A DNA stretch of 9,002 bases from an uncultured Prevotella sp. (GTDB lineage: Bacteria; Bacteroidota; Bacteroidia; Bacteroidales; Bacteroidaceae): assembly GCA_900548195.1 (NCBI GenBank), contig URJQ01000115.1, positions 1 to 9,002 of the forward strand, given 5' to 3'. Shown here piece by piece: positions 1 through 5,802 of this stretch. The translations under genes and the position numbers were made by a program. The first letter of the stretch is position 1, and each line of letters begins with the position of its first letter. The notes beneath the pieces were generated by a model that worked only from the letters and a program-made list of their open reading frames with translations, ran no database searches and had not been told where the DNA came from.

Positions 1-66
1 AATTCCACCACGCGCAATCGCCTGACTATCAAAGCGATAATCACACAGAGGTGGAATGGTGGAATT
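1..66. repeat. 10-bp perfect inverted repeat at window edge
   Basis: AATTCCACCA at 1-10 is exactly the reverse complement of TGGTGGAATT at 57-66, with 46 bases between. The right arm is also the second unit of a tandem 8-mer, GGTGGAAT at 50-57 and again at 58-65. The left arm may extend beyond the window. The spacing is shorter than the invertible promoters usually described in Bacteroides, so this may be an element end, a recombination site or a protein-binding site. No transposase or invertase is visible nearby. What is seen is only the repeat; its function is unknown. Confidence 0.55.
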
Positions 67-290
67 ACAAACAACAAAAAATATTTTTCAGAAAAAGTGT
101 AGGAAAAAGTATTAACAACAGTTAAAAAAGCCACATTTTAAAGGATAGATACTTCTTTAGGTTGTTGCCACCTCTTATCCTCAAGCCCATCTCTTATATA
201 AACTTGTTATCTGATAAAGACAATAATTATTATCACTACAAATGCCGGAAGAACCCCAAATAATGAAATGCCATATGACTGACAGAATAA
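67..290. other. Intergenic, AT-rich, no gene seen
   Basis: This is the stretch downstream of the aminotransferase stop codon. It is AT-rich, with runs of A and T. It holds a palindromic AATAATTATT around 224-233, flanked by GATAA and TTATC, which could be a weak hairpin for ending the leftward transcript, but there is no strong GC stem followed by a T tract. Open frames entering from the left edge end at about 102 and 125 and have no recognisable protein signature. I see no tRNA or other RNA gene. Confidence 0.5.
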
Positions 291-1406
291 TCATCCAATG
301 AAAGAATTGAGTGCATCTACGACAAGATGAGCCTCATCTGTGGCAAGTACTTGATTTATCGGAATGGACAATTCCTGAGCATGAATTTTCTCGGTGATGG
401 GAAGTGAGAGACGAGGATTATTCCATTTTGCTTTAGCATAGCACTCCTGATGATGAGGAGCGACTGGATAATGTATCATCGTCTGGACGCCACAGTCTGC
501 AAGATAAGCCTGCAAAGCATCGCGATGCTCACAGAAAACAGGAAACTGATGATAGACATTCCTACTGTCTGGAAGACGAGAAGGAAGCGAGATAATAGGA
601 TTGGAGATATGATTGTAGTAATAATGCGCTATTTCCTGACGACGAGCATTGTCAGCATCCAGATACCTTAATTTGACAGAAAGGACAGCCGCATCTATTT
701 CCGACATTCGACTGTTTATTCCCTCATATTTGAAAGAATACTTCTTCTGACTACCATAGTTTGCCAATATGCGAACCACATCTGCAAGTTCTGAATCTGA
801 GGTAGTTACGGCACCTGCGTCACCAAAGGCTCCAAGATTTTTGCCTGGATAGAAACTATGTCCTGCTGCATCGCCAAGCGAACCGGTTTTTCTGCCATTC
901 CATGTGCATCCATGACTTTGGGCACAGTCTTCCATCAATTTCAGTCCATACTTTCTGCAAATAGCCTCAAGACGCTCATCATAAGCCAGGCGACCATAGA
1001 GATGAACTATCATCACCCCACGGGTACGTGGCGTAATGACTTCCTCCACACGGCTAACGTCAATCTCCAGATTCTCCCATTCAGGTTCGACAAGTACTGG
1101 GATAAGCCCATTGTCAGTAATGGCAAGGATTGTGGCGATATAAGTATTGGCAGGCACTATAATCTCATCGCCTTCATGAAACACTCCCAACTCCTTATAT
1201 CCGCGAATAATGAGGCGCAAAGCATCAAGTCCGCTTGCTACGCTGACACAATGAGGAGTGCCAATATATTGAGCATAAGCACTTTCGAAGGTAGCAATTT
1301 CTTCCCCTTGCAGAAACCAACCGGAGTCCACTACCCTACTGACTGCCTGATTATATTCATCCTTATGCTGACGAGTAATAGCCTGTATGTCAAGAAACTT
1401 TATCAT
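291..1406 (-). CDS. DegT/DnrJ/EryC1/StrS-family PLP aminotransferase (FdtB/QdtB-like sugar 3-aminotransferase)
   Basis: This 371-residue protein is probably a fold-type I PLP enzyme that transfers an amino group, normally from glutamate, to C3 of a dTDP-3-keto-6-deoxyhexose in the cytosol, giving dTDP-Fuc3N or dTDP-Qui3N. The N-terminus (FLDIQ) and the GWFLQG segment near residues 29-34 are typical of sugar aminotransferases. The Schiff-base lysine is K189 in HSFYPGKNLGAFGDAGA, the cofactor-binding aspartate is D160 in MEDCAQSHG, and the substrate-loop motif NSRMSEIDAA is at 231-240. Length is normal for the family. I chose the ATG at 1406 because FLDI follows directly and because it overlaps the stop of the upstream ketoisomerase as ATGA, indicating translational coupling. 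A longer GTG start at 1427 adds seven unlikely residues. The pairing with ketoisomerases favours a 3-amino sugar over the 4-amino sugars made by close relatives. The galacto or gluco configuration cannot be read from this gene. Confidence 0.92.
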   Translation of the reverse strand: MIKFLDIQAITRQHKDEYNQAVSRVVDSGWFLQGEEIATFESAYAQYIGTPHCVSVASGLDALRLIIRGYKELGVFHEGDEIIVPANTYIATILAITDNGLIPVLVEPEWENLEIDVSRVEEVITPRTRGVMIVHLYGRLAYDERLEAICRKYGLKLMEDCAQSHGCTWNGRKTGSLGDAAGHSFYPGKNLGAFGDAGAVTTSDSELADVVRILANYGSQKKYSFKYEGINSRMSEIDAAVLSVKLRYLDADNARRQEIAHYYYNHISNPIISLPSRLPDSRNVYHQFPVFCEHRDALQAYLADCGVQTMIHYPVAPHHQECYAKAKWNNPRLSLPITEKIHAQELSIPINQVLATDEAHLVVDALNSFIG

Positions 1407-1825
1407 TGTAACTCTTCTGTAATCCACTCCAAATATTCATCATAATCACGAATATAATCTTCCTCTGAATAAGCCTCAGAAGCAAGGACAAGACAGATAC
1501 TGCCTGAAGAGAATCCTTGCTCCGACGACCAAATGCCAGGAGGCACCAGAAGCCCAAAGAACGGACGATTAAGCAATACCGTGCGCTTATTTGTTCCATC
1601 ATCGAGCACCACTTCAAAGCTTCCTGAAGCCGCGATTATCATCTGCCAGCAATTCCTGTGTGCATGAGCTCCACGACTTTCTCCGGCAGGAATATCATAA
1701 CTGTAGAACACACGATTGACCGGGAATGGCACATGAACATTCTGATAGACGTAAGTAAGATTACCCTCAGGATGATGCACTTTGGTCAGTTCGAGCAGTG
1801 AGCATTCAAATACCGTTTTCTTCAT
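1403..1825 (-). CDS. FdtA/QdtA-family sugar 3,4-ketoisomerase, cupin fold (copy A, keeps HxH)
   Basis: This 140-residue WxcM-like cupin is probably a dTDP-4-keto-6-deoxyglucose 3,4-ketoisomerase, giving the 3-keto sugar used by the adjacent aminotransferase. The catalytic segment RGAHAHRN carries H54 and H56, matching the two histidines (49 and 51) that I recall as essential in Aneurinibacillus FdtA. The core SGSFEVVLDDG and the LASEAYSEEDYIRDYDEYLEWI tail are family hallmarks. Unusually, the DxRG motif of the family's N-terminus reads HPEG here (residues 18-21), and the acidic residue that follows about six positions later is absent. I chose the ATG at 1825; a TTG three codons earlier is less likely. 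The gene overlaps the upstream paralogue by 20 bases and the downstream aminotransferase by 4 (ATGA), so the three are surely co-expressed. It is about half identical, without gaps, to the copy at 1806-2234. Catalysis is inferred; a non-enzymatic partner role is possible. Confidence 0.88.
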   Translation of the reverse strand: MKKTVFECSLLELTKVHHPEGNLTYVYQNVHVPFPVNRVFYSYDIPAGESRGAHAHRNCWQMIIAASGSFEVVLDDGTNKRTVLLNRPFFGLLVPPGIWSSEQGFSSGSICLVLASEAYSEEDYIRDYDEYLEWITEELQ

Positions 1826-2234
1826 ATTCAGCAATCCATTTCAGGTAATCATTATAATTCTCTATGTAATCATCCTCAGAGTAATCCTTTGACGCAAGGA
1901 CAATGGCAAGCGAATTTGTAGAGAAATTGGTCATTCTCCTCCACAGCCCCTTTGGGACGTAAAGTCCACGATAAGAACGATTGAGCGAAAAGACCTTCTT
2001 GTCCGTTCCGTCGCTTATTTCCACATCAAAGGAGCCAGAGAGCGCCACAATCATCTCTTCATTATCCTTGAAAGCATGCTCACCACGATCGAAGCCTCCA
2101 GGGACATCGTAGATCCAATAGACACGACGAATCTCAAACGGCACATTCTTGTACTGTTCTATGATGGAGAGATTGCCACGCGGGTCGGCAATCTTAGGCA
2201 GTTCGATTATTCTGGAGTCTTTTGTCTTGTTCAT
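1806..2234 (-). CDS. FdtA/QdtA-family sugar 3,4-ketoisomerase-like cupin (copy B, second catalytic His replaced by Phe)
   Basis: This 142-residue paralogue of the following gene has the same cupin layout: DPRGNLSIIEQ near residues 17-27, the catalytic-region segment RGEHAFKD at 50-57, SGSFDVEISDG, and a DYIENYNDYLKWI tail. It keeps the DxRG motif and the later glutamate that copy A lacks. However, the second histidine of the HxH pair is phenylalanine (H53, F55). If both histidines are needed, as in characterised FdtA, this copy should be inactive alone or do a different reaction. Start: ATG at 2234, just before the conserved region. An upstream in-frame TTG at 2321 would add 29 residues unlike the family and would overlap the phosphoglycosyl transferase gene. 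It lies 70 bases downstream of that gene and overlaps copy A by 20 bases. It could be a partner subunit, an isomerase using one histidine, or a specificity variant. Confidence 0.86.
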   Translation of the reverse strand: MNKTKDSRIIELPKIADPRGNLSIIEQYKNVPFEIRRVYWIYDVPGGFDRGEHAFKDNEEMIVALSGSFDVEISDGTDKKVFSLNRSYRGLYVPKGLWRRMTNFSTNSLAIVLASKDYSEDDYIENYNDYLKWIAEYEENGI

Positions 2235-2304
2235 TGTATTCTGTAGAAGTGGGTGTCGGCATCCTATGCAGGAGCCAATGATATGCGGGGGTGCCTGGCA
2301 ACTG

Positions 2305-2922
2305 TCAGAATTTCTTTCCAAACGCTATTTTGGAGAACGTAAGGCATGTAATCTTCATATCAGTCAGAAATGAGCACTTGTCCATATAGTCAAGGTCATA
2401 CTCCAACCGGCGAAGCATCTTCTCCATCGTGTCAGTATAGCCATTATAGATAGTAGCATAACTGGTGACACCGGGACGAAGCTCATAAAGGCGAGCGTAT
2501 CGGGCATCATTCTCCATTATCCTGTCAATGTAAAACTGCCTCTCCGGCCTGTAACCCACAAAAGCCATATCGCCTTTAAGCACATTCCAGAGCTGGGGCA
2601 ACTCATCAAGATGATGCGCACGGAGGAATTTTCCGGTGGGGGTAAGGCGCTCATCATTCTCTGTAGCGAGGTCCGGACCATCCTCCTCTGCATCCACATA
2701 CATGGATCTGAACTTGTAAATCTTGAACGGTTTGCCCCCCTTGCCTATTCTCTCCTGCGTAAAGAGTGCCGGACCGCTGCGCTCCTTCTTCATCGCAAGC
2801 CAGCAGAAGATAATCAGTGGGGAAAAGATTACAAGACAGATGCAGGCAACGAAGAAATCAAGCACCCTCTTCAGGTACTTGCCATAAAAAGATGAAATAT
2901 GTGGTTCTGTCTCTTTTGTCAT
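2305..2922 (-). CDS. Short monotopic polyprenyl-phosphate phosphoglycosyl transferase (PglC/WbaP-type bacterial sugar transferase)
   Basis: This 205-residue membrane enzyme should transfer a sugar-1-phosphate from a nucleotide sugar to undecaprenyl phosphate, the first membrane step of repeat-unit assembly. It has the minimal catalytic domain only: a basic N-terminus (KYLKRVLD), one hydrophobic re-entrant helix at about 22-44 with the helix-breaking SP pair at 34-35, then FTQERIGKGGKPFKIYKFRSM at 54-74. The catalytic Asp-Glu dyad is D106-E107 in HHLDELPQL. GDMAFVGYRPE and LRPGVTSYATIYNGY follow. The length matches PglC-like forms, not the long WbaP/WcaJ forms with extra N-terminal helices. 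The ATG at 2922 is the only sensible start. The gene leads the minus-strand operon containing the amino-sugar genes, so its substrate may be related to that sugar, though this is inference. It is transcribed divergently from a second, unrelated initiating enzyme at 3133. Confidence 0.93.
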   Translation of the reverse strand: MTKETEPHISSFYGKYLKRVLDFFVACICLVIFSPLIIFCWLAMKKERSGPALFTQERIGKGGKPFKIYKFRSMYVDAEEDGPDLATENDERLTPTGKFLRAHHLDELPQLWNVLKGDMAFVGYRPERQFYIDRIMENDARYARLYELRPGVTSYATIYNGYTDTMEKMLRRLEYDLDYMDKCSFLTDMKITCLTFSKIAFGKKF

Positions 2923-3132
2923 TCAGTCGGTAGTAAAGATTCATTTTAGGATAGTGCTTGTTTTTTTATCGACCATCCAATTATTATAACACTATAAAAC
3001 GTCATTTATTGTGGAAAATACATACCTTTTTGCATAGAAAAATGAAATAAAACCACTTTCATGCCGTTATAATGATAACAATGTAAGCCAATCGAATACT
3101 ATAACTCACTTATAACACTGAAAATACCAACT
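2923..3132. promoter_or_regulatory. Divergent intergenic promoter region between the two initiating transferases
   Basis: This 210-base AT-rich spacer must hold start signals for both the leftward amino-sugar operon and the rightward PNPT gene. TTATAACACT occurs twice in the same orientation, at 2984-2993 and 3110-3119. ACTATAA occurs at 2991-2997 and 3098-3104, and TTATAA also at 3067-3072. A TACCTTTT at 3023-3030 resembles the Bacteroidota -7 element (TAnnTTTG) imperfectly, but I find no convincing -33 TTTG partner. Neither flanking gene has a clear Shine-Dalgarno sequence, which is usual for Bacteroidota. No riboswitch or antiterminator structure is recognised. Confidence 0.5.
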
Positions 3133-4254
3133 ATGAGCAATATAATAATCCTACTGATAGTCTTTGCCGCAACACTCCTGTCAGGGCTATTCCTCACACC
3201 TTATATAGTATCCCTCGCAAGGGAACTCCACCTCTACGACCTTCCGGACAGCCGCAAGGTGCACAAACTTCCTATCCCAAGACTCGGAGGCGTGGTATTC
3301 ATTCCGGTGACCATAGTGGTAATCTCATCTTTGCTCGTCGTCCTGCTCCGCATCGGATATGATGTGGAAGCACTGTGGAGAGGCACCAACGTCCAGCATT
3401 TCCTGGCTTACATGGCAGGCAGTCTGATGCTGTATGCCATAGGACTGTATGATGACATCCACGGAGTCAGCTACAGGATAAAGTTCATCGTGCAGATAAT
3501 CGCCGCATCGCTGCTCTGCATCAGCGGACTGTGGATTGCCGACTTTGCCCACGTCTTTCTGATTGACCGCGTGCCGTTCTGGATAGGAATGCCAGTCTCT
3601 ATCCTCTTTGTGGTCTATGTCACCAATGCCATGAACCTTATCGACGGCATTGACGGACTGGCTTCCGGTCTTTCAGCCATTGCATTGACGGTAATCGCCG
3701 CGCTCTACATCATCGACCTTGACACCGTCTGGGCAATGCTCTCCGTGGCTTTCCTCGGCGTAGTGACCGCTTTCTATTATTACAATGTGTTCCAGAAGAG
3801 GAACAAGATATTCATGGGCGATGCAGGATCACTGACATTGGGCTACACGCTCTCTTTCCTCATCCTGCATTTCTGGCAAGCCAATGCCGTATGGAATATT
3901 CACCTCCATAACATAGGCATCGTGGCACTGAGCACACTTGCCATTCCATTGCTTGACGTGGTGCGCGTCTTTGCATCCAGAATACGCGACGGACGCAACC
4001 CTTTCCTGCCGGACAAGAACCATATCCACCACAAACTGCTCCGCACCGGAATGGGACCGAAATACACGATGGCATGCATCCTCTTCTGCTCTCTATTCAT
4101 CATAGTATGCAACTATCTCGTGGCCGCCTACCTCAGCCAGACGCTCATCATCGTGGCAGACATCCTATTCTACTGCCTCATGCATGTCATCATCAATCAT
4201 TTCATAGCAAAGAAAGAGAGAATCACTGGCACAGAATGGAGAAGGGAGATTTGA
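3133..4254 (+). CDS. Polytopic polyprenyl-phosphate N-acetylhexosamine-1-phosphate transferase (WecA/TagO/MraY superfamily, GT4-PNPT)
   Basis: This 373-residue integral membrane enzyme probably joins a HexNAc-1-phosphate, GlcNAc or an isomer, from UDP-HexNAc to undecaprenyl phosphate, releasing UMP. All family landmarks are visible: RKVHKLPIPRLGG at 41-53, the DD pair at D107-D108 in GLYDDIHG, NAMNLIDGIDGLASG at 165-179, FMGDAGSLTLGY at 227-238, and the histidine-rich NHIHHKLL at 296-303. About ten or eleven hydrophobic segments fit the superfamily. The ATG at 3133 gives a hydrophobic first helix, and the upstream bases are A-rich without a Shine-Dalgarno sequence. It is the only plus-strand gene, divergent from the PglC-type enzyme and convergent with the GT2 gene, so it has its own transcription. 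Its base composition looks more GC-rich by eye than the glycosyltransferase genes to the right. It could serve this polysaccharide or be a more general cell-envelope initiator. Confidence 0.94.
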   Translation: MSNIIILLIVFAATLLSGLFLTPYIVSLARELHLYDLPDSRKVHKLPIPRLGGVVFIPVTIVVISSLLVVLLRIGYDVEALWRGTNVQHFLAYMAGSLMLYAIGLYDDIHGVSYRIKFIVQIIAASLLCISGLWIADFAHVFLIDRVPFWIGMPVSILFVVYVTNAMNLIDGIDGLASGLSAIALTVIAALYIIDLDTVWAMLSVAFLGVVTAFYYYNVFQKRNKIFMGDAGSLTLGYTLSFLILHFWQANAVWNIHLHNIGIVALSTLAIPLLDVVRVFASRIRDGRNPFLPDKNHIHHKLLRTGMGPKYTMACILFCSLFIIVCNYLVAAYLSQTLIIVADILFYCLMHVIINHFIAKKERITGTEWRREI

Positions 4255-4319
4255 GGGAAGTTAGAATTCACCATGAATTCATAATGCATAATTCACGATG
4301 CATAATTAAACATTCCCTC
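4253..4319. repeat. Short repeat element in the convergent spacer
   Basis: The spacer between the two convergent genes is built from nested repeats. The outer arms GAGGGAA (4253-4259) and TTCCCTC (4313-4319) are inverted, and the similarity continues imperfectly inward. Inside is a perfect hairpin, GAATTCA (4264-4270) and TGAATTC (4274-4280), with a 3-base loop. Then ATGCATAATT is directly repeated at 4284-4293 and 4298-4307. The left arm overlaps the TGA stop of the PNPT gene. It may be a dispersed intergenic repeat, since AATTCA-type repeats are familiar in Bacteroidales genomes, and may also act as a two-way transcription terminator. Confidence 0.55.
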
Positions 4320-4336
4320 TACTTCCTTTAGACGGT

Positions 4337-5083
4337 TTATATAAACTCAAAAACCTTAGTAATATACTTCACAGAGCAAAGAATAAAATTGGAATAGACG
4401 CCATATTTACGACATGCTTTTGCATCTTCACGGGTAAGTTGGAGACGATGAGAAATACTACTTGTACTAAGTCCTCCAGTACGCATGGTAACGAAATCCT
4501 TCTCTACATATTTCGCCTTAATTCTATGTTTACAGAATAGTCGTACCATCATGTCATAATCCGAAGCAATACTGTAATCGAGAGAATAAAGACCATACTT
4601 CTCGAACACTTCCCTGCGGGCATAGAAAGAGGGGTGTGCCGGCATATAGCCAAAGCGCATCGCCCACGGACGAAACTTCTTACTGCTGTAATACCTCACG
4701 CATTTCCCGAGATTGTCCGGCCTTACGAAATGTATGTCTGCATAGACGGCATCATTATCTCCTATCTGTTCAGCCACCGTGCTCAGCACATCGTCGGAAG
4801 TGAAGAAATCATCGCTGTTGATAATCCCCACCACATCGCCTGTAGCCATACGTATGCCCTTGTTCATGGCATCATAAAGTCCACGGTCCTTCTCCGATAT
4901 CCATTTCATCCGTCCCTCAAAACGAGGCTCATACTCACGCAATATCTTCACCGTGTCATCCGTAGAAGCACCGTCCACCACGATATACTCCACATCGTCA
5001 TGGTCCTGCCTCAACACGGACTCAACCGTGTCACGTAGCGTCAGCGCACTGTTATATGTTACTGTAATGAGTGAAACCTTCAT
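4337..5083 (-). CDS. Family 2 glycosyltransferase (GT-A fold)
   Basis: This 248-residue cytosolic or membrane-associated transferase should add one sugar from a nucleotide donor to the lipid-linked repeat unit. The N-terminus (MKVSLITVTYN) is classic GT2. Nucleotide-binding VVDGASTDDT lies at 35-44. The metal-binding DxD equivalent is NSDD at 89-92. EKDRGLYDAMNKG at 64-76 and SDYDMMVRL at 174-182 match the acceptor-side motifs of this WcaA-like subgroup. There is no transmembrane segment. It is the last gene of the right-hand minus-strand operon, 26 bases after the LicD gene. That short gap contains an A8 run on the coding strand. The donor and linkage cannot be told from sequence alone. Confidence 0.92.
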   Translation of the reverse strand: MKVSLITVTYNSALTLRDTVESVLRQDHDDVEYIVVDGASTDDTVKILREYEPRFEGRMKWISEKDRGLYDAMNKGIRMATGDVVGIINSDDFFTSDDVLSTVAEQIGDNDAVYADIHFVRPDNLGKCVRYYSSKKFRPWAMRFGYMPAHPSFYARREVFEKYGLYSLDYSIASDYDMMVRLFCKHRIKAKYVEKDFVTMRTGGLSTSSISHRLQLTREDAKACRKYGVYSNFILCSVKYITKVFEFI

Positions 5084-5109
5084 CGTTTGGCTTTTTTTTA
5101 TGAAATCAA

Positions 5110-5802
5110 CTACATGAACTGCTCACGAATTTTCTTCTCATAAGGAGCACGATACTTCTGCATCTTGTTTTTCAGAAGAGCATAGAAAATGCAATCAGGA
5201 AGGAATTCCTTGATATATTGCAGAGTAATCATTATCTTCTTTTTCCATGCAGGCATATCAAACTGGGCATACTGAATTGGAGTTTTCCAATTGTCACCAT
5301 ACCAGAACAGAAGATATTTTTCCCATTCCCTCGGAGCAAGATATTTCTTCCCAAGGAAATCGAATTCCGCCAAATCCTGAAGAAAGCACTCCGGCATTAC
5401 TTCCTGACCACAAGAAACTATGCCATCTTCTTCTTTTCCATAAATATAGATGTCAATGTATTCACCTTCCTTCATGAAAGAGATGACTCCGCGACGATCA
5501 TAACGACAAACCTCAAAACCATTTTCACGGAGATTGAAAAGGCTTGAGAATAATTTGTCTTTATATTCCTTCGACATTCCGAGGTCGATATCTTCATCAT
5601 GTGCAATGAAATCATGTTCACGTGCAGCACCGAGCATAGTGCCGTATGCAAGAAACACTCTCACGCCAGCTTCCGCAAGGATGTCATAGAACAGGGCAAG
5701 ATTTCTTCCGGAAATCTCTTTGTTTATTCTCTTGACCCCAAGAAACAAAGGCACCATCTTATATTTATATATTCCGACAGGCGTTTTGATTTTGAAATTC
5801 AT
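5110..5802 (-). CDS. LicD-family (fukutin-like) phosphotransferase
   Basis: This 230-residue protein has the nucleotidyltransferase-fold signature of the LicD/FKTN family: FLAYGTMLGAAREHDFI at 50-66, followed by the metal-binding HDEDIDLGM at 68-76 (D69, D71, D73). YIDIYIYG supplies a further acidic strand, and the C-terminal YGDNWKTP is a familiar LicD tail motif. LicD enzymes move a phospho-group, phosphocholine in the founding cases, from a CDP-linked donor onto a glycan. Here the donated group is unknown, because no choline uptake or CDP-activation genes are present in the window. The ATG overlaps the stop of the upstream transferase as ATGA, so the two are translationally coupled. The protein is somewhat shorter than many LicD proteins, but the core is complete. 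Confidence 0.87.
   Translation of the reverse strand: MNFKIKTPVGIYKYKMVPLFLGVKRINKEISGRNLALFYDILAEAGVRVFLAYGTMLGAAREHDFIAHDEDIDLGMSKEYKDKLFSSLFNLRENGFEVCRYDRRGVISFMKEGEYIDIYIYGKEEDGIVSCGQEVMPECFLQDLAEFDFLGKKYLAPREWEKYLLFWYGDNWKTPIQYAQFDMPAWKKKIMITLQYIKEFLPDCIFYALLKNKMQKYRAPYEKKIREQFM

Noticed and set aside
1..66. Classic Bacteroides invertible capsule promoter
   Set aside because: The arms do not resemble the known Mpi-type sites as I remember them, the spacing is much shorter, and no promoter elements or invertase gene are visible.
3..125. Possible C-terminus of a plus-strand gene entering from the left, ending at 125
   Set aside because: About 40 residues without any recognisable motif; another frame is open for nearly as long, so this is not supported as coding.
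858..1445. Long plus-strand open frame (195 codons) opposite the aminotransferase
   Set aside because: It lies antisense to a gene with clear family motifs, has no recognisable domain, and its amino-acid composition looks like a reverse-strand shadow.
2235..2321. 29-residue N-terminal extension of ketoisomerase copy B from a TTG at 2321
   Set aside because: It is unlike the family, uses a weak start, and would overlap the upstream transferase gene. The ATG at 2234 sits at the conserved N-terminus.
4634..5038. Plus-strand open frame of 134 codons opposite the GT2 gene
   Set aside because: It is antisense to a well-supported glycosyltransferase and shows no domain of its own.
5092..5099. A8 run (coding strand) between the LicD and GT2 genes as a phase-variation tract
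   Set aside because: It lies outside both coding regions, and no promoter spacing it could alter is visible; it is probably just an A-rich leader.
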